In this document: positions 27,074 to 36,737 of the stretch, piece after piece
Layout of the letters: each line of letters opens with the position of its first letter
How positions within the stretch are numbered: the first letter of the stretch is position 1
Assembly: GCF_013408145.1 (NCBI RefSeq)
Contig: NZ_JACBZI010000001.1
Span: 3,796,001-3,860,000 of the forward strand
DNA length: 64,000 bases
Direction of reading: 5' to 3'
Origin: Nocardioides marinus
GTDB lineage: Bacteria > Actinomycetota > Actinomycetes > Propionibacteriales > Nocardioidaceae
The notes under the pieces: generated by a model
The model's database searches: none
What the model was told of the DNA's origin: nothing
The model's input: only the letters and a program-made list of their open reading frames with translations
Made by a program: the position numbers and the translations under genes

Positions 27074-27367
27074 TCAGACTCCTTGCGTCGGATGGGAGCG
27101 GGCGGACCCCGAGGGCCGGGGACGGGCGGATCGCGCATCGCGCGCGGCGGGCACCGGGTCGTAGCCCCCGGCCGCCCACGGGTGGCACCGTGTCACACGC
27201 CGACCTGCCAACCAGGTGCCGCGCAGGCTGCCGTGCACCGTCACCGCCTCCAGGGCGTAGGCAGAACAGCTCGGGTGGTAGCGGCACACCTGGCCGTACA
27301 GCGGGCTGATCAGCAACCGATAGCCCCGCAGCAGGCCGATCAACAGCAGTCGGAGCGGGTCCCTCAT
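27074..27367 (-). CDS. yidD: Membrane protein insertion efficiency factor YidD
   Basis: 97-aa protein with the family signature [27 protein letters not shown] and [16 protein letters not shown] 27367 overlaps the rnpA stop by four bases. The C-terminal 25 residues are a basic, disordered tail. It helps YidC-dependent insertion in other bacteria; here it is between rnpA and yidC as expected. Confidence 0.94.
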   Translation of the reverse strand: MRDPLRLLLIGLLRGYRLLISPLYGQVCRYHPSCSAYALEAVTVHGSLRGTWLAGRRVTRCHPWAAGGYDPVPAARDARSARPRPSGSARSHPTQGV

Positions 27368-27705
27368 CCGCGCACCGTCAACCGGCCCAGGCAGTGGGAC
27401 AGGTCCTCGGCCAGCACCCGCTGCGGCGCCGAGCCGGCAGCGGGCAGCGCACGCACCACGAGCACGCAAGAGCCCGGGAGCGACGAGACGTGCTCCCGGG
27501 CCAGGTGACGGAGACGGCGCTTCACGCGGTTGCGGACCACGGCGTTGCCCACCGCGCGGCTGACGACGAAGCCGACCGTCGGGGGACCCTGCCCCTCACG
27601 GAGCAGCAGGTGCGCCACGACGGTCGACGACCCGCACCGCGCACCACGACGGGACGCGAGGCGGAACAGCTCACCGTCGGCGAGTCTGTGCTCGGTGGGG
27701 AGCAC
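27364..27705 (-). CDS. rnpA: Ribonuclease P protein component
   Basis: 113-aa basic protein subunit of RNase P, which matures tRNA 5' ends. The conserved [31 protein letters not shown] region is at about residues 44-71. GTG 27705 lies 24 bases after the rpmH stop; no other gene intervenes. The catalytic RNA gene is not in this window. Confidence 0.95.
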   Translation of the reverse strand: MLPTEHRLADGELFRLASRRGARCGSSTVVAHLLLREGQGPPTVGFVVSRAVGNAVVRNRVKRRLRHLAREHVSSLPGSCVLVVRALPAAGSAPQRVLAEDLSHCLGRLTVRG

Positions 27706-27729
27706 CGGACCGCGCGGAGGGAGGCCGTG

Positions 27730-27867
27730 TCAGACCGCGATGCTCTTGCGGCCCTTGCGGCGCCGCTGGCTGAGGATCGCGCGCCCGGCGCGGGTGCGCA
27801 TCCGGAGACGGAAGCCGTGCACCTTGTGACGGCGACGGTTGTTGGGCTGGTACGTGCGCTTGCTCAC
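27730..27867 (-). CDS. rpmH: 50S ribosomal protein L34
   Basis: 45-aa ribosomal protein beginning (M)[18 protein letters not shown] and ending GRKSIAV, full length for actinobacterial L34. GTG 27867 has AAAGAGAG upstream. First gene of rpmH-rnpA-yidD-yidC-khpB; its promoter is at 28098-28127, leaving a leader of about 220 nt. Confidence 0.97.
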   Translation of the reverse strand: MSKRTYQPNNRRRHKVHGFRLRMRTRAGRAILSQRRRKGRKSIAV

Positions 27868-28097
27868 GACGGCTCTCTTTCGAGTGGAGAATCGCTGGAC
27901 GTGTGGGTCCGACCCACCGGGGTGGCGAGTCGGCCACCCGGGCGTTCGGCTGTGCCGACCGGGGCACCTGTCAGGCACCACCGGTACGCGACCTTCGGCC
28001 GGCACCGCCCACCCACGCCGGCGAGCCTGGTGGGGCTCGATCCGGTCATGGACATGCGGCACCCGTCGACACTCAGATCACCTCGGATGACCGGCCA

Positions 28098-28127
28098 ACG
28101 GTACGCGGGCGCGGAGCAGAGGGTCAA
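28098..28127 (-). promoter_or_regulatory. rpmH operon promoter
   Basis: Minus strand TTGACC (28127-28122), 18-base spacer, TACCGT (28103-28098). It is the only near-consensus housekeeping promoter in the rpmH-dnaA region pointing to rpmH. Confidence 0.65.
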
Positions 28128-28153
28128 ACCCTCGCGACCCCCACCCCAGCTCC

Positions 28154-28207
28154 ATCCACAGACCCTGTGGAGAACCGGTTGCGCCCCCCGGGGTGCCGGG
28201 TTAGGTT
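28154..28207 (+). promoter_or_regulatory. dnaA promoter with adjoining DnaA-box-like inverted pair
   Basis: TTGCGC (28179-28184), 17 bases, TAGGTT (28202-28207). Just upstream, CCACAG-ACC-CTGTGG (28156-28170) forms a palindrome of two DnaA-box-like halves. This suggests DnaA autoregulation. The remaining rpmH-dnaA spacer (27868-28521, 654 bases) holds the rpmH promoter, a second box pair and a CAC-rich leader; no gene was found in it. Confidence 0.6.
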
Positions 28208-28380
28208 CCTCGGCACCGAGGTTCCCGTCCACGGGCCCACGAGCGACAGCCGGCCGTCCCCCCCGACGCGCCCCGCTCCGGTCGTCATACCGGGGCTGAC
28301 CTGCAAGGACAGTGTCACAGCTCCACCTGGTCGTGGGTCTCGGCCGCCGCCGGCCACCACCGCGGCACCCGGTTCACAGC

Positions 28381-28402
28381 CTGTGGATTAACTTGTGGAC
28401 CA
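28381..28402. promoter_or_regulatory. DnaA-box-like pair upstream of dnaA
   Basis: CTGTGGATTA and TTGTGGACCA in tandem, each one or two changes from the reverse complement of TTGTCCACA. They lie about 120 bases before the dnaA start, within its probable leader. Confidence 0.5.
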
Positions 28403-28430
28403 CGCAGCAGCACGTACGCAGGGAGCCGGC

Positions 28431-28484
28431 ATCACCACTTGCACCACCACCGGCACCACCACCAGCACGACCACCACAACGACC
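28431..28484 (+). repeat. CAC/ACC-rich low-complexity stretch in the dnaA leader
   Basis: Repeated CACCAC/CACGACC units with strong C/A bias and almost no T, 38 bases before the dnaA GTG. It would keep the mRNA leader unstructured; a role is not known. Confidence 0.6.
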
Positions 28485-28521
28485 GGCCCGTCCCGAGCCG
28501 GTCCAGGGCGGAGCACTCACC

Positions 28522-30006
28522 GTGGACGACACCCTCTCGGACCTCGCGACCGCCTGGCACGGCGTCGTGGCCGACCTGCAGCCCAACCAGCGGGCCTGGC
28601 TGCGCGCCAGCGAGCCGATCACGCTGCACGGGCACACCGCGATCATCGCGGTCCCCAACGACTTCACCCGCCACCAGCTGGAGGGGCGCCTGCGCGCGCA
28701 GCTCGAGGACGCCCTGTCGGTCCGGTTCGGCCAGGAGATCCGGATCGCCGTCACGGTCAACCCCGCGCTCGAGGACGCACCGATCGCCACTGACGACATG
28801 TCGACATATGTATCTAGCGACTCATCGACAGACGTGTCGGTCCCGGACCTCGGTCCCGACCCGGTCAGCCCCACCCTGCCCGCCGCCGTCGTCCCCCAGG
28901 CCGCACCGTCCTCCCCGGCCCCGGACGCAGCGCCGCTGCCCGACCACGGCACCCGACCCAGCGCCCTGGAGACGCGTCTGAACCCGAAGTACACCTTCGA
29001 GACCTTCGTGATCGGCTCCTCCAACCGCTTCCCGCACGCGGCCGCGGTGGCGGTGGCCGAGGCACCGGGCAAGGCCTACAACCCGCTGCTCGTCTACGGC
29101 GACTCCGGCCTCGGCAAGACCCACCTGCTGCACGCCATCGGTCACTACGTCCGCTCGCTCTACAACGGCGCGAAGGTGCGCTACGTCTCCAGCGAGGAGT
29201 TCACCAACGAGTTCATCAACGCGATCCGCGACGACCGGCAGGACCGCTTCAAGCGGCGTTACCGCGACGTCGACGTGCTGCTGATCGACGACATCCAGTT
29301 CCTGGAGGGCAAGACCCAGACCCAGGAGGAGTTCTTCCACACCTTCAACACCCTCCACAACGCCAACAAGCAGATCGTGCTCACCTCCGACCGCGCCCCC
29401 AAGCGGCTCGAGGCACTCGAGGACCGGCTCCGCAACCGCTTCGAGTGGGGGCTGATCACCGACGTCCAGCCGCCGGACCTCGAGACGCGCATCGCGATCC
29501 TGCGCAAGAAGGCGGCCATGGACCGGCTCACCGCGCCGCCGGACGTGCTGGAGTTCATCGCCTCCAAGATCCAGACCAACATCCGCGAGCTCGAGGGTGC
29601 CCTCATCCGGGTCACGGCGTTCGCCAACCTCAACCGCCAGGAGGTCGACATGACCCTGGCCGAGATCGTGCTCAAGGACCTGATCCCCGAGGGCGGCGAG
29701 CCGGAGATCACCGCCGGACTCATCATCGGCCAGACCGCGGCGTACTTCGGGCTGACCATCGACGAGCTCACCGGCCCCAGCCGCGGCCGTCACCTCGTCA
29801 TGGCCCGCCAGATCGCGATGTACCTGTGCCGTGAGCTCACCGACCTCTCGCTGCCCAAGATCGGCGCCCAGTTCGGCAACAGGGACCACACGACCGTGAT
29901 GTACGCCGACCGCAAGATCAACCAGCTGCTCGCGGAGCGGCGGGCGGTCTTCAACCAGGTCAGCGAGCTCACGAACCGCGTGAAGATGCAGGCGCGCCAG
30001 GGCTGA
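28522..30006 (+). CDS. dnaA: Chromosomal replication initiator DnaA
   Basis: 494-aa AAA+ initiator. Domain I is at 1-90, a Ser/Asp/Pro-rich domain II at about 90-150, and domain III has Walker [13 protein letters not shown] and Walker [13 protein letters not shown]. Domain IV has the box-binding helix [18 protein letters not shown] 28522 is chosen where family similarity starts ([11 protein letters not shown]), with AGGGCGGAG upstream. Domain II contains an unusual run [13 protein letters not shown] with rare codons (acatatgtatctagc). oriC follows directly. Confidence 0.98.
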   Translation: MDDTLSDLATAWHGVVADLQPNQRAWLRASEPITLHGHTAIIAVPNDFTRHQLEGRLRAQLEDALSVRFGQEIRIAVTVNPALEDAPIATDDMSTYVSSDSSTDVSVPDLGPDPVSPTLPAAVVPQAAPSSPAPDAAPLPDHGTRPSALETRLNPKYTFETFVIGSSNRFPHAAAVAVAEAPGKAYNPLLVYGDSGLGKTHLLHAIGHYVRSLYNGAKVRYVSSEEFTNEFINAIRDDRQDRFKRRYRDVDVLLIDDIQFLEGKTQTQEEFFHTFNTLHNANKQIVLTSDRAPKRLEALEDRLRNRFEWGLITDVQPPDLETRIAILRKKAAMDRLTAPPDVLEFIASKIQTNIRELEGALIRVTAFANLNRQEVDMTLAEIVLKDLIPEGGEPEITAGLIIGQTAAYFGLTIDELTGPSRGRHLVMARQIAMYLCRELTDLSLPKIGAQFGNRDHTTVMYADRKINQLLAERRAVFNQVSELTNRVKMQARQG

Positions 30007-30448
30007 CCGCCTCCCGCCGCCTCCTGCCGCGTGGTCCCGATCCGAGTCGTCGGCCTGTGGAGGAGCACCCGGATCCCTACGAACTACACGGGGAGGATCT
30101 GTGGAGCGGATCCCGGCCACTCCCCACCGAGTCGCGTCGTCCACATCCAGGCGCCCCGGATCCGGTCATCCCTCCACACCCCCTGTGCACGACGATCGAG
30201 CGCAGTGACCTGCGACGATCCGAGTTGTCCACAGCGTCCACAGCTCCTATGACTCCTCTGGATCCCTATCCGACCCAGATCCCCGTGGAACTCCACCCGA
30301 CCCTCACCCTGGGGAAAACCCACCGGTCCTCCCACTGCCAGCCGCCGCGTGGCAGGATTCGTCTCCCGGTTCCCCCGGTCTCCTGTCGTGCGCACACCGC
30401 GACCCGACCCGCCGGCTCTCCGACCCTCCTGCCGAAGGACTGACCACC
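30007..30448. other. Chromosomal replication origin oriC
   Basis: The 442-base gene-free interval between dnaA and dnaN, the standard actinobacterial oriC site. A perfect DnaA box TTGTCCACA is at 30225-30233, immediately followed by GCGTCCACA; weaker boxes on either strand are at about 30055, 30099, 30138 and 30171. A CCTATGACTCC-type less GC-rich patch (30246-30275) follows the boxes and may be the unwinding element. Box strength other than the perfect one is inferred from similarity. Confidence 0.85.
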
Positions 30449-31585
30449 GTGAAGTTCCGCGTCGAACGAGACGTGCTGGCCGATGCCGTCGCCTGGGCGG
30501 CGCGCAACCTGCCGGTGCGACCCAGCGTCCCCGTCCTCGCCGGTCTGCTCATCGAGGCCGACGACCAGGGCCTGGTCCTGTCGAGCTTCGACTACGAGAC
30601 CTCGGCGCGGGCGACGCTCCAGGCCGACGTGCACGACAAGGGACGCGCCCTGGTCAGCGGTCGGCTGCTGGCCGACATCTGCCGCAGCCTGCCCGCCAAG
30701 CCCGTCGAGATGGTGCTGGAGGGCGCGCGGGTCTCGCTCACCTGCGGCTCGGCCCGCTTCAGCCTGCAGACGATGCCGGTCGAGGAGTACCCGACCCTGC
30801 CGGCCATGCCGGAGTCGACCGGCACCGTCCCCAGCGAGCTGTTCAGCCACGCGGTGGCGCAGGCCGTGACGGCCGCCGGGCGCGACGACATGCTGCCGGT
30901 CCTCACCGGTGTGCGCATCGAGATCGACGGCAGCACCATCTCGCTGCTGGCCACCGACCGGTTCCGCCTCTCCCAGCGTGAGCTCACCTGGGACCCGCGC
31001 ACCCCCGACGAGACCCTCGCGGCACTGGTGCCGGCCAAGGTCCTGGCGGACACCGCGAAGGCCCTGACCGCCGGCGCCGAGATCAGCATCGCCCTCAGTG
31101 CCAGCGGCGCCGGCGACGGACTCATCGGGTTCGAGGGCGCCGGGCCGGGCGGGATGCGACGTACGACGACCCGCCTCCTGGACGGCGAGTTCCCCAAGGT
31201 CCGCAGCCTCTTCCCCTCCGAGCACCTCACCCTGGCCACCGTCGACAAGGCGTCCCTGGTGGAGTCGGTCAAGCGGGTGGCGCTCGTCGCCGAGCGCAAC
31301 ACCGCCGTCCAGCTGGCGTTCTCCGACGGGGTGCTGACCCTCGACGCCGGGTCGGGCGACGAGGCCCAGGCCTCGGAGTCGGTCGAGGCCGTCGTCACCG
31401 GTGACGACCTGACCACCGGCTTCAACCCCCAGTTCCTGCTCGACGGATTGACCGCCATCGACCAGAGCACGGTGCAGCTGGCCTTCACCCAGGCCTCGAA
31501 GCCCGTGGTGATCTCCGGCGTCACCGACGACGACTCCGACCCGGGCTTCCGCTACCTGCTGATGCCGCGCCGCCTGCTCTCCTGA
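30449..31585 (+). CDS. dnaN: DNA polymerase III beta subunit (sliding clamp)
   Basis: 378-aa ring-forming processivity clamp. It starts MKFRVERDVLADAVAWAARNLP, contains LLATDRFRLSQREL and ends with FRYLLMPRRLLS, the conserved C-terminal motif of the family. GTG 30449 has GAAGGA ten bases upstream. First gene after oriC, then gnd and recF. No anomalies. Confidence 0.97.
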   Translation: MKFRVERDVLADAVAWAARNLPVRPSVPVLAGLLIEADDQGLVLSSFDYETSARATLQADVHDKGRALVSGRLLADICRSLPAKPVEMVLEGARVSLTCGSARFSLQTMPVEEYPTLPAMPESTGTVPSELFSHAVAQAVTAAGRDDMLPVLTGVRIEIDGSTISLLATDRFRLSQRELTWDPRTPDETLAALVPAKVLADTAKALTAGAEISIALSASGAGDGLIGFEGAGPGGMRRTTTRLLDGEFPKVRSLFPSEHLTLATVDKASLVESVKRVALVAERNTAVQLAFSDGVLTLDAGSGDEAQASESVEAVVTGDDLTTGFNPQFLLDGLTAIDQSTVQLAFTQASKPVVISGVTDDDSDPGFRYLLMPRRLLS

Positions 31586-31657
31586 CGCGGTAGGTACGGT
31601 CGAGGAGCAGACCCACACACCCACCGCGACCCCACACCGCGCTAGGAGCGATCACCC

Positions 31658-32569
31658 ATGCACCTCGGACTCGTCGGCCTCGGCAAGATGGGCGGCAACA
31701 TGCGCCATCGCCTCCGCGACGCCGGACACACCGTCGTGGGCTACGACCGGGACCCCGAGCTGGCCGACGTCGGGTCCCTCGAGGAGCTCGTCGACGCCCT
31801 GCCCAGCCCCAAGGTGGTCTGGGTGATGGTCCCGGCCGGCGCCCCCACCCACGAGACCGTCGACCGCCTCGGCGAGCTGCTGGGCGAGGGCGACCTGGTG
31901 GTCGACGGCGGCAACTCCCGCTGGACCGACGACCAGGCCCATGCCGCGGCGCTCGCCGAGAAGGGCATCGGCTTCGTGGACTGCGGCGTCTCCGGCGGGG
32001 TCTGGGGACGCGAGAACGGCTACGCGCTGATGTACGGCGGCAGCCCCGAGGACGTGGCGAAGGTCCAGCCCGCCTTCGACGCGCTCAAGCCGCCGGGCGA
32101 GTTCGGCTCGGTGCACGCGGGCAAGGTGGGCGCCGGCCACTTCTCCAAGATGGTCCACAACGGCATCGAGTACGCCGTCATGCAGTCCTACGCCGAGGGC
32201 TGGGAGCTGCTGCAGGCCGTCGACGTCGTCGACAACACCACCGAGGTCTTCCGGTCCTGGCGCGAGGGCACCGTCATCCGCTCCTGGCTGCTGGACCTGC
32301 TGGTCGCCTCCCTCGACGACGACCCCGACCTGGCCTCCATCCGGGGCTACGCCGACGACTCGGGCGAGGGACGGTGGACCGTCGAGGCCGGGATCGAGAA
32401 CGCGGTGGCCACGCCGGCCATCACGGCCGCGCTCTACGCGCGGTTCGTCTCCCGCCAGGACGACTCCCCCGCCATGAAGGCGGTGGCCGCGATGCGCAAC
32501 CAGTTCGGCGGTCACGCCACCCGTGCGGCCTCCGCGGGCGAGCCCGGACCGGACCCCGACCTGGCATGA
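31658..32569 (+). CDS. gnd: 6-phosphogluconate dehydrogenase, decarboxylating (short, GndA type)
   Basis: 303-aa enzyme oxidising 6-phosphogluconate to ribulose 5-phosphate and CO2. The [12 protein letters not shown]ossmann loop, [32 protein letters not shown] and [16 protein letters not shown] catalytic segment are present. The short length places it with the YqeC/Gnd class that often uses NAD. ATG 31658 follows CTAGGAGCG. Its presence between dnaN and recF is a frequent actinobacterial arrangement (Streptomyces). The stop is one base from recF GTG. Confidence 0.94.
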   Translation: MHLGLVGLGKMGGNMRHRLRDAGHTVVGYDRDPELADVGSLEELVDALPSPKVVWVMVPAGAPTHETVDRLGELLGEGDLVVDGGNSRWTDDQAHAAALAEKGIGFVDCGVSGGVWGRENGYALMYGGSPEDVAKVQPAFDALKPPGEFGSVHAGKVGAGHFSKMVHNGIEYAVMQSYAEGWELLQAVDVVDNTTEVFRSWREGTVIRSWLLDLLVASLDDDPDLASIRGYADDSGEGRWTVEAGIENAVATPAITAALYARFVSRQDDSPAMKAVAAMRNQFGGHATRAASAGEPGPDPDLA

Positions 32570-32570
32570 C

Positions 32571-33764
32571 GTGCACGTCTCGCACCTGACCCTGCACGAC
32601 TTCCGCTCCTACCCGGTCGCGGAGGTCCCGCTCGAGCCGGGTGTCACCGCGTTCGTGGGGCGCAACGGCCAGGGGAAGACCAACCTCGTCGAGGCCGTGG
32701 ACTACCTCTCCCGGCTCAGCTCGCACCGCGTCGCCTCCGACGCGCCGCTCGTGCGCGCCGGCGCGGAGCGGGCCGTGGTGCGGGCGGCGGTGGTGCGCGA
32801 CGGACGCACCGCGGTGCTCGAGGTGGAGATCAATCCCGGGAAGAGCAACCGGGCGAAGGTCAACCGCTCGCCCCTGCCGCGGGCGCGTGAGCTGATCGGC
32901 CTGGTCCGCACCGTGGTCTTCGCCCCCGACGACCTCACCCTGGTCAAGGGCGACCCGTCGGACCGCCGCAGGTTCCTCGACGACCTGCTGGTCCTGCGGG
33001 CCCCCCGGCTGGCCGGGGTCCGCTCCGACTACGACCGGATCCTGCGCCAGCGCAACTCGCTGCTCAAGACCGCCGGCACCGCACGCCGGGGGAGCTCCTC
33101 GGGCGAGGGCGCCCTGGCCACCTTGTCGGTCTGGGACTCCCACCTGGCCCGCACCGGTGGCGAGCTGCTCGCCGAGCGGCTCCGGCTCGTCGAGGCGCTG
33201 CGGCCGCACATCGCCACGGCGTACGCCGCCGTCGCGCGCGGTGCCGGGCGCGACGCCGCCGACGTGGAGTACCGCCCGAGCCTGGAGCTCCCCGAGCGCG
33301 CGCACGAGCTGGACGCGCACGAGCTGGGCGACCGGATCCTGGTGGAGGTGGAGGCCCGACGCCGCGACGAGCTCGACCGGGGGATCTCCCTGGTCGGCCC
33401 CCACCGCGACGACCTCCTGCTCACGCTCGGGCCCGGCGAGGAGGGCGGCGAGGAGGAGGGGGTGCAGCACGTCCCGCCCCGGCTCCCGGTGAAGGGCTAC
33501 GCCTCGCACGGGGAGTCGTGGTCCTTCGCGCTCGCGCTGCGGCTGGCCTCCTACGACCTGCTGCGCTCCGAGGGCGACGACCCCATCCTGGTCCTCGACG
33601 ACGTCTTCGCCGAGCTCGACGCCGAGCGGCGCGACCAGCTCGCCGCCCTGGTGGCCGGCGCGGAGCAGGTGCTCGTGACGGCGGCCGTCCCCGAGGACGT
33701 GCCGCAGGCGCTCGCCGGTGCCCGGTTCCTGGTGGCGGGCGGGGAGGTCACCCGTGACCGGTGA
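32571..33764 (+). CDS. recF: DNA replication and repair ATPase RecF
   Basis: 397-aa SMC-like ATPase that helps load RecA at gaps. Walker A is [15 protein letters not shown] near residue 30, the signature motif [15 protein letters not shown] and Walker [13 protein letters not shown] are near the C-terminus. GTG 32571 comes one base after the gnd stop (TGACGTG), so translation is coupled. A Gly/Glu-rich insertion ([11 protein letters not shown]) near residue 290 looks lineage-specific. The 3' end overlaps the DUF721 gene by 11 bases. Confidence 0.96.
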   Translation: MHVSHLTLHDFRSYPVAEVPLEPGVTAFVGRNGQGKTNLVEAVDYLSRLSSHRVASDAPLVRAGAERAVVRAAVVRDGRTAVLEVEINPGKSNRAKVNRSPLPRARELIGLVRTVVFAPDDLTLVKGDPSDRRRFLDDLLVLRAPRLAGVRSDYDRILRQRNSLLKTAGTARRGSSSGEGALATLSVWDSHLARTGGELLAERLRLVEALRPHIATAYAAVARGAGRDAADVEYRPSLELPERAHELDAHELGDRILVEVEARRRDELDRGISLVGPHRDDLLLTLGPGEEGGEEEGVQHVPPRLPVKGYASHGESWSFALALRLASYDLLRSEGDDPILVLDDVFAELDAERRDQLAALVAGAEQVLVTAAVPEDVPQALAGARFLVAGGEVTRDR

Positions 33765-34356
33765 CCAGCACCCGCCCGAGGACCCCGGCCCCCCGGACGG
33801 CTCCCCGGAGAGACCTGCGGACGCCGGGGGCGACGCTGCGGACGGGGCCGCTGGACCCGACGACCAGCCCCACGCCGACGACGGGCTGGACCTCGCCCGG
33901 CGGATGGCCCGCTCGGTCGCCGGCTCCGGGCTGGCCCCCCGGCGTCCCCGGCGCAAGCGGCGTACCGGCGACCCCGACCGCCCCTCCGCCGCCGACGACC
34001 GGGACCCCCAGCTGCTCGACCACACCCTGGCGCGCCTGGTCGCCGACCACGGTTGGGCGCTGGACCTGAAGGTGCGTGGTGTCTTCGCCCGGTGGGCCGA
34101 GCTCGTCGGCGCGGAGATCGCCAGCCACACGACCCCGGAGACCTTCGCCGAGGGACGCCTGGTCGTGCGCACCGACTCCACCGCCTGGAAGACCCAGCTC
34201 ACGCTGCTGGCGCCGCAGCTGGTGGCGCGGCTCAACCAGGACCTGGGCCCGGGCACGGTGAGCGTCATCGAGGTCGTGGGTCCGCACCTGCCCACCTGGC
34301 GCAAGGGTCCGCGGTCGACCCGCGACGGGCGCGGGCCGCGCGACACCTACGGGTGA
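33754..34356 (+). CDS. DUF721 family protein (DciA-like)
   Basis: 200-aa protein always found between recF and gyrB in actinobacteria. A Pro/Asp-rich disordered N-terminus (about 90 residues) precedes the DUF721 core: [33 protein letters not shown] and [17 protein letters not shown]. Distant relatives (DciA) load the replicative helicase; that role is established in other lineages and probable here. GTG 33754 has GGGGAGG upstream and overlaps recF by 11 bases. Confidence 0.88.
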   Translation: MTGDQHPPEDPGPPDGSPERPADAGGDAADGAAGPDDQPHADDGLDLARRMARSVAGSGLAPRRPRRKRRTGDPDRPSAADDRDPQLLDHTLARLVADHGWALDLKVRGVFARWAELVGAEIASHTTPETFAEGRLVVRTDSTAWKTQLTLLAPQLVARLNQDLGPGTVSVIEVVGPHLPTWRKGPRSTRDGRGPRDTYG

Positions 34357-34517
34357 CGGCGCAGGAGGCGATCTGAGGGGCGTTCGTCCGTACAGACCCC
34401 TGTCCGCCCCCCTGCCAGGGGCTCCTGGACCCCTTCCCGGGCCGCTGAGGGCCCATCTGGGAGTGCCGTCCTCCCCAGCCGGAGGGCCGGCTACCGGCCT
34501 GGAGGCCTCTGAGGGGC

Positions 34518-34523
34518 TATCAT
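34518..34523 (+). promoter_or_regulatory. gyrB -10 element
   Basis: TATCAT about 70 bases upstream of the gyrB start, in a 239-base spacer that also holds small GC hairpins (CCCCT/AGGGG near 34413 and GGCCGG/CCGGCC near 34485). No clear -35, as is common for supercoiling-sensitive gyr promoters. Confidence 0.5.
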
Positions 34524-34595
34524 GGGCGTCGGGTCGCCGTGGGCGACCCGTGGTGTGCCACGGCTCCCCGCGAGCCACGAGACGACGAGGTGCGT

Positions 34596-36683
34596 GTGTC
34601 CGAGGAGAACCCGGTCGAGACCCCCCAGCCGAGCGCTCCCCAGCCTCCCAACGGAGTGGAGTACGACGCCTCGGCCATCCAGGTCCTCGAGGGGCTCGAG
34701 GCGGTCCGCAAGCGTCCCGGCATGTACATCGGCTCGACCGGTGAACGGGGTCTGCACCACCTGATCTGGGAGATCGTGGACAACGCGGTCGACGAGCGGA
34801 TGGCCGGCTACTGCGACCGGATCGTCGTCACGCTGTGCGCCGACGGCGCGGTGCGCGTGGAGGACAACGGCCGCGGCATCCCCACCGACACCGCCCCCGG
34901 GCAGGAGCTGCCCGCCCTGACCCTGGCGCTCACGGTGCTGCACGCGGGCGGCAAGTTCGGCGGTGGCGGCTACAAGGTCTCCGGCGGTCTGCACGGCGTG
35001 GGCGTCTCGGTCGTCAACGCGCTGTCGACCCACGTCGTGGCGGAGGTCAAGAACCGCGGTCACCTGTGGCGCCAGACCTTCTCCCTCGGCGTGCCCGACG
35101 GGCCGCTGGAGCAGGTGCGGCCGATGACCGACGGCGAGCGCACCGGCACCACGATCACCTGGTGGGCCAGCCCCGACATCTTCGAGACCACGACGTACTC
35201 CCTGGAGACCATCACCTCCCGGATCCGGGAGATGGCCTTCCTCAACAAGGGTCTCGAGATCGTCGTGCGCGACGAGCGCGAGGGCGCCGAGGCCGTCGCC
35301 GAGGCGGTCGAGGACGACACCGTCGACACCTCCGCCGAGGGCAGCGACGCCCCGCAGCGCTCCGGCGGAGCGCTGGAGCAGGTCTTCCGCTACGACAACG
35401 GCCTGGTCGACTTCGTCACCCACCTCAACCGCACCAAGCACGCGGCCAACCCCACGATCATCTCGTTCGAGGCCGAGTCCCCCGACGACGTCGAGAACCA
35501 CATGAGCCTCGAGATCGCGATGCAGTGGACCGACACCTACACCGAGTCGGTGCACACCTTCGCCAACGCCATCAACACCGCCGAGGGCGGCACCCACGAG
35601 GAGGGCTTCCGTGCGGCCCTGACCTCGCTGGTCAACGGCTGGGGCGAGGACTGGGGCCTGGTCAAGAAGCCCGAGGACCGCGTCAAGGGCGAGGACATCC
35701 GCGAGGGTCTGACCGCGATCATCTCGATCAAGCTCGCCGAGCCCCAGTTCGAGGGGCAGACCAAGGGCAAGCTCGGCAACACCGAGGCCCGCGGCTTCAC
35801 CCAGCGCATCGTCAACGACAAGCTGGGGGCGTGGTTCGAGGAGAACCCCGCCGAGGGCCGCGAGATCATCCGCAAGGCGCAGGCCGCGGCGCAGGCGCGC
35901 AACGCCGCGCGCAAGGCGCGCGACCTGGCCCGCGACCGCAAGGGGCTGCTGGGTCGCGCCGGACTGCCCGGCAAGCTCTCGGACTGCCAGTCGACCAACC
36001 CCGCCGAGTGCGAGGTCTTCATCGTCGAGGGTGACTCCGCCGGCGGCTCGGCCCGCCAGGGCCGCGACCCGCGCATCCAGGCGATCCTGCCGATCCGCGG
36101 GAAGATCCTCAACGTCGAGAAGGCCCGCATCGACAAGGTGCTGGCCAACACCGAGGTCCAGTCGATCATCTCCGCGCTCGGCACCGGCATCACCGACGAG
36201 TTCGACCTGGACAAGCTGCGCTACCACAAGGTCGTGCTGATGGCCGACGCCGACGTCGACGGCCACCACATCAACACCCTGCTGCTGACGCTGCTCTTCC
36301 GCTTCATGAAGCCGCTGATCGAGCACGGTCACGTCTACATGGCCCAGCCCCCGCTCTACCGGCTGCGGTGGAACAAGCCGCACGAGCACGAGTTCGTCTA
36401 CTCCGACGCCGAGCGCGACGCGCTGCTGCGCGACGGTCAGGCCGAGGGCAAGAAGCTGCCCAAGGAGAACCCGGTCCAGCGCTACAAGGGTCTGGGTGAG
36501 ATGAACGCCAAGGAGCTGTGGGAGACCACCATGGACCCCGACAACCGGCTCATGCTCCAGGTGACCCTCGACGACGCCGCGCACGCCGACGAGATCTTCT
36601 CGATCCTCATGGGCGAGGACGTCGACCAGCGCCGCTCCTTCATCCAGCGCAACGCCAAGGACGTCCGATTCCTCGATATCTAG
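34596..36683 (+). CDS. gyrB: DNA gyrase subunit B
   Basis: 695-aa ATPase subunit of gyrase. GHKL motifs are present: [49 protein letters not shown]. The TOPRIM domain has [19 protein letters not shown] and the DADVDGHHI metal site, and the C-terminus ends [14 protein letters not shown] 34596 (or GTG 34590, two codons earlier) follows GACGAGG. An acidic insert ([17 protein letters not shown]) near residue 245 is lineage-specific. Gyrase supplies negative supercoils near the origin; gyrA is 54 bp downstream. Confidence 0.97.
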   Translation: MSEENPVETPQPSAPQPPNGVEYDASAIQVLEGLEAVRKRPGMYIGSTGERGLHHLIWEIVDNAVDERMAGYCDRIVVTLCADGAVRVEDNGRGIPTDTAPGQELPALTLALTVLHAGGKFGGGGYKVSGGLHGVGVSVVNALSTHVVAEVKNRGHLWRQTFSLGVPDGPLEQVRPMTDGERTGTTITWWASPDIFETTTYSLETITSRIREMAFLNKGLEIVVRDEREGAEAVAEAVEDDTVDTSAEGSDAPQRSGGALEQVFRYDNGLVDFVTHLNRTKHAANPTIISFEAESPDDVENHMSLEIAMQWTDTYTESVHTFANAINTAEGGTHEEGFRAALTSLVNGWGEDWGLVKKPEDRVKGEDIREGLTAIISIKLAEPQFEGQTKGKLGNTEARGFTQRIVNDKLGAWFEENPAEGREIIRKAQAAAQARNAARKARDLARDRKGLLGRAGLPGKLSDCQSTNPAECEVFIVEGDSAGGSARQGRDPRIQAILPIRGKILNVEKARIDKVLANTEVQSIISALGTGITDEFDLDKLRYHKVVLMADADVDGHHINTLLLTLLFRFMKPLIEHGHVYMAQPPLYRLRWNKPHEHEFVYSDAERDALLRDGQAEGKKLPKENPVQRYKGLGEMNAKELWETTMDPDNRLMLQVTLDDAAHADEIFSILMGEDVDQRRSFIQRNAKDVRFLDI

Positions 36684-36718
36684 GTCTCTAGCCCCGTTCC
36701 TAGACATCCGTAGACCAG
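36680..36718 (+). promoter_or_regulatory. CTAG-rich gyrB-gyrA spacer
   Basis: Three CTAG tetranucleotides at 36680-36703 and a TAGACCAGAT stretch lie in the 54-bp spacer. CTAG is normally strongly avoided in high-GC actinobacteria. It may contain a separate gyrA promoter (TAGACC-like -10), but no spacing-correct -35 was found. Confidence 0.3.
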
Positions 36719-36737
36719 ATCAGAGAGCTCCAGACAC

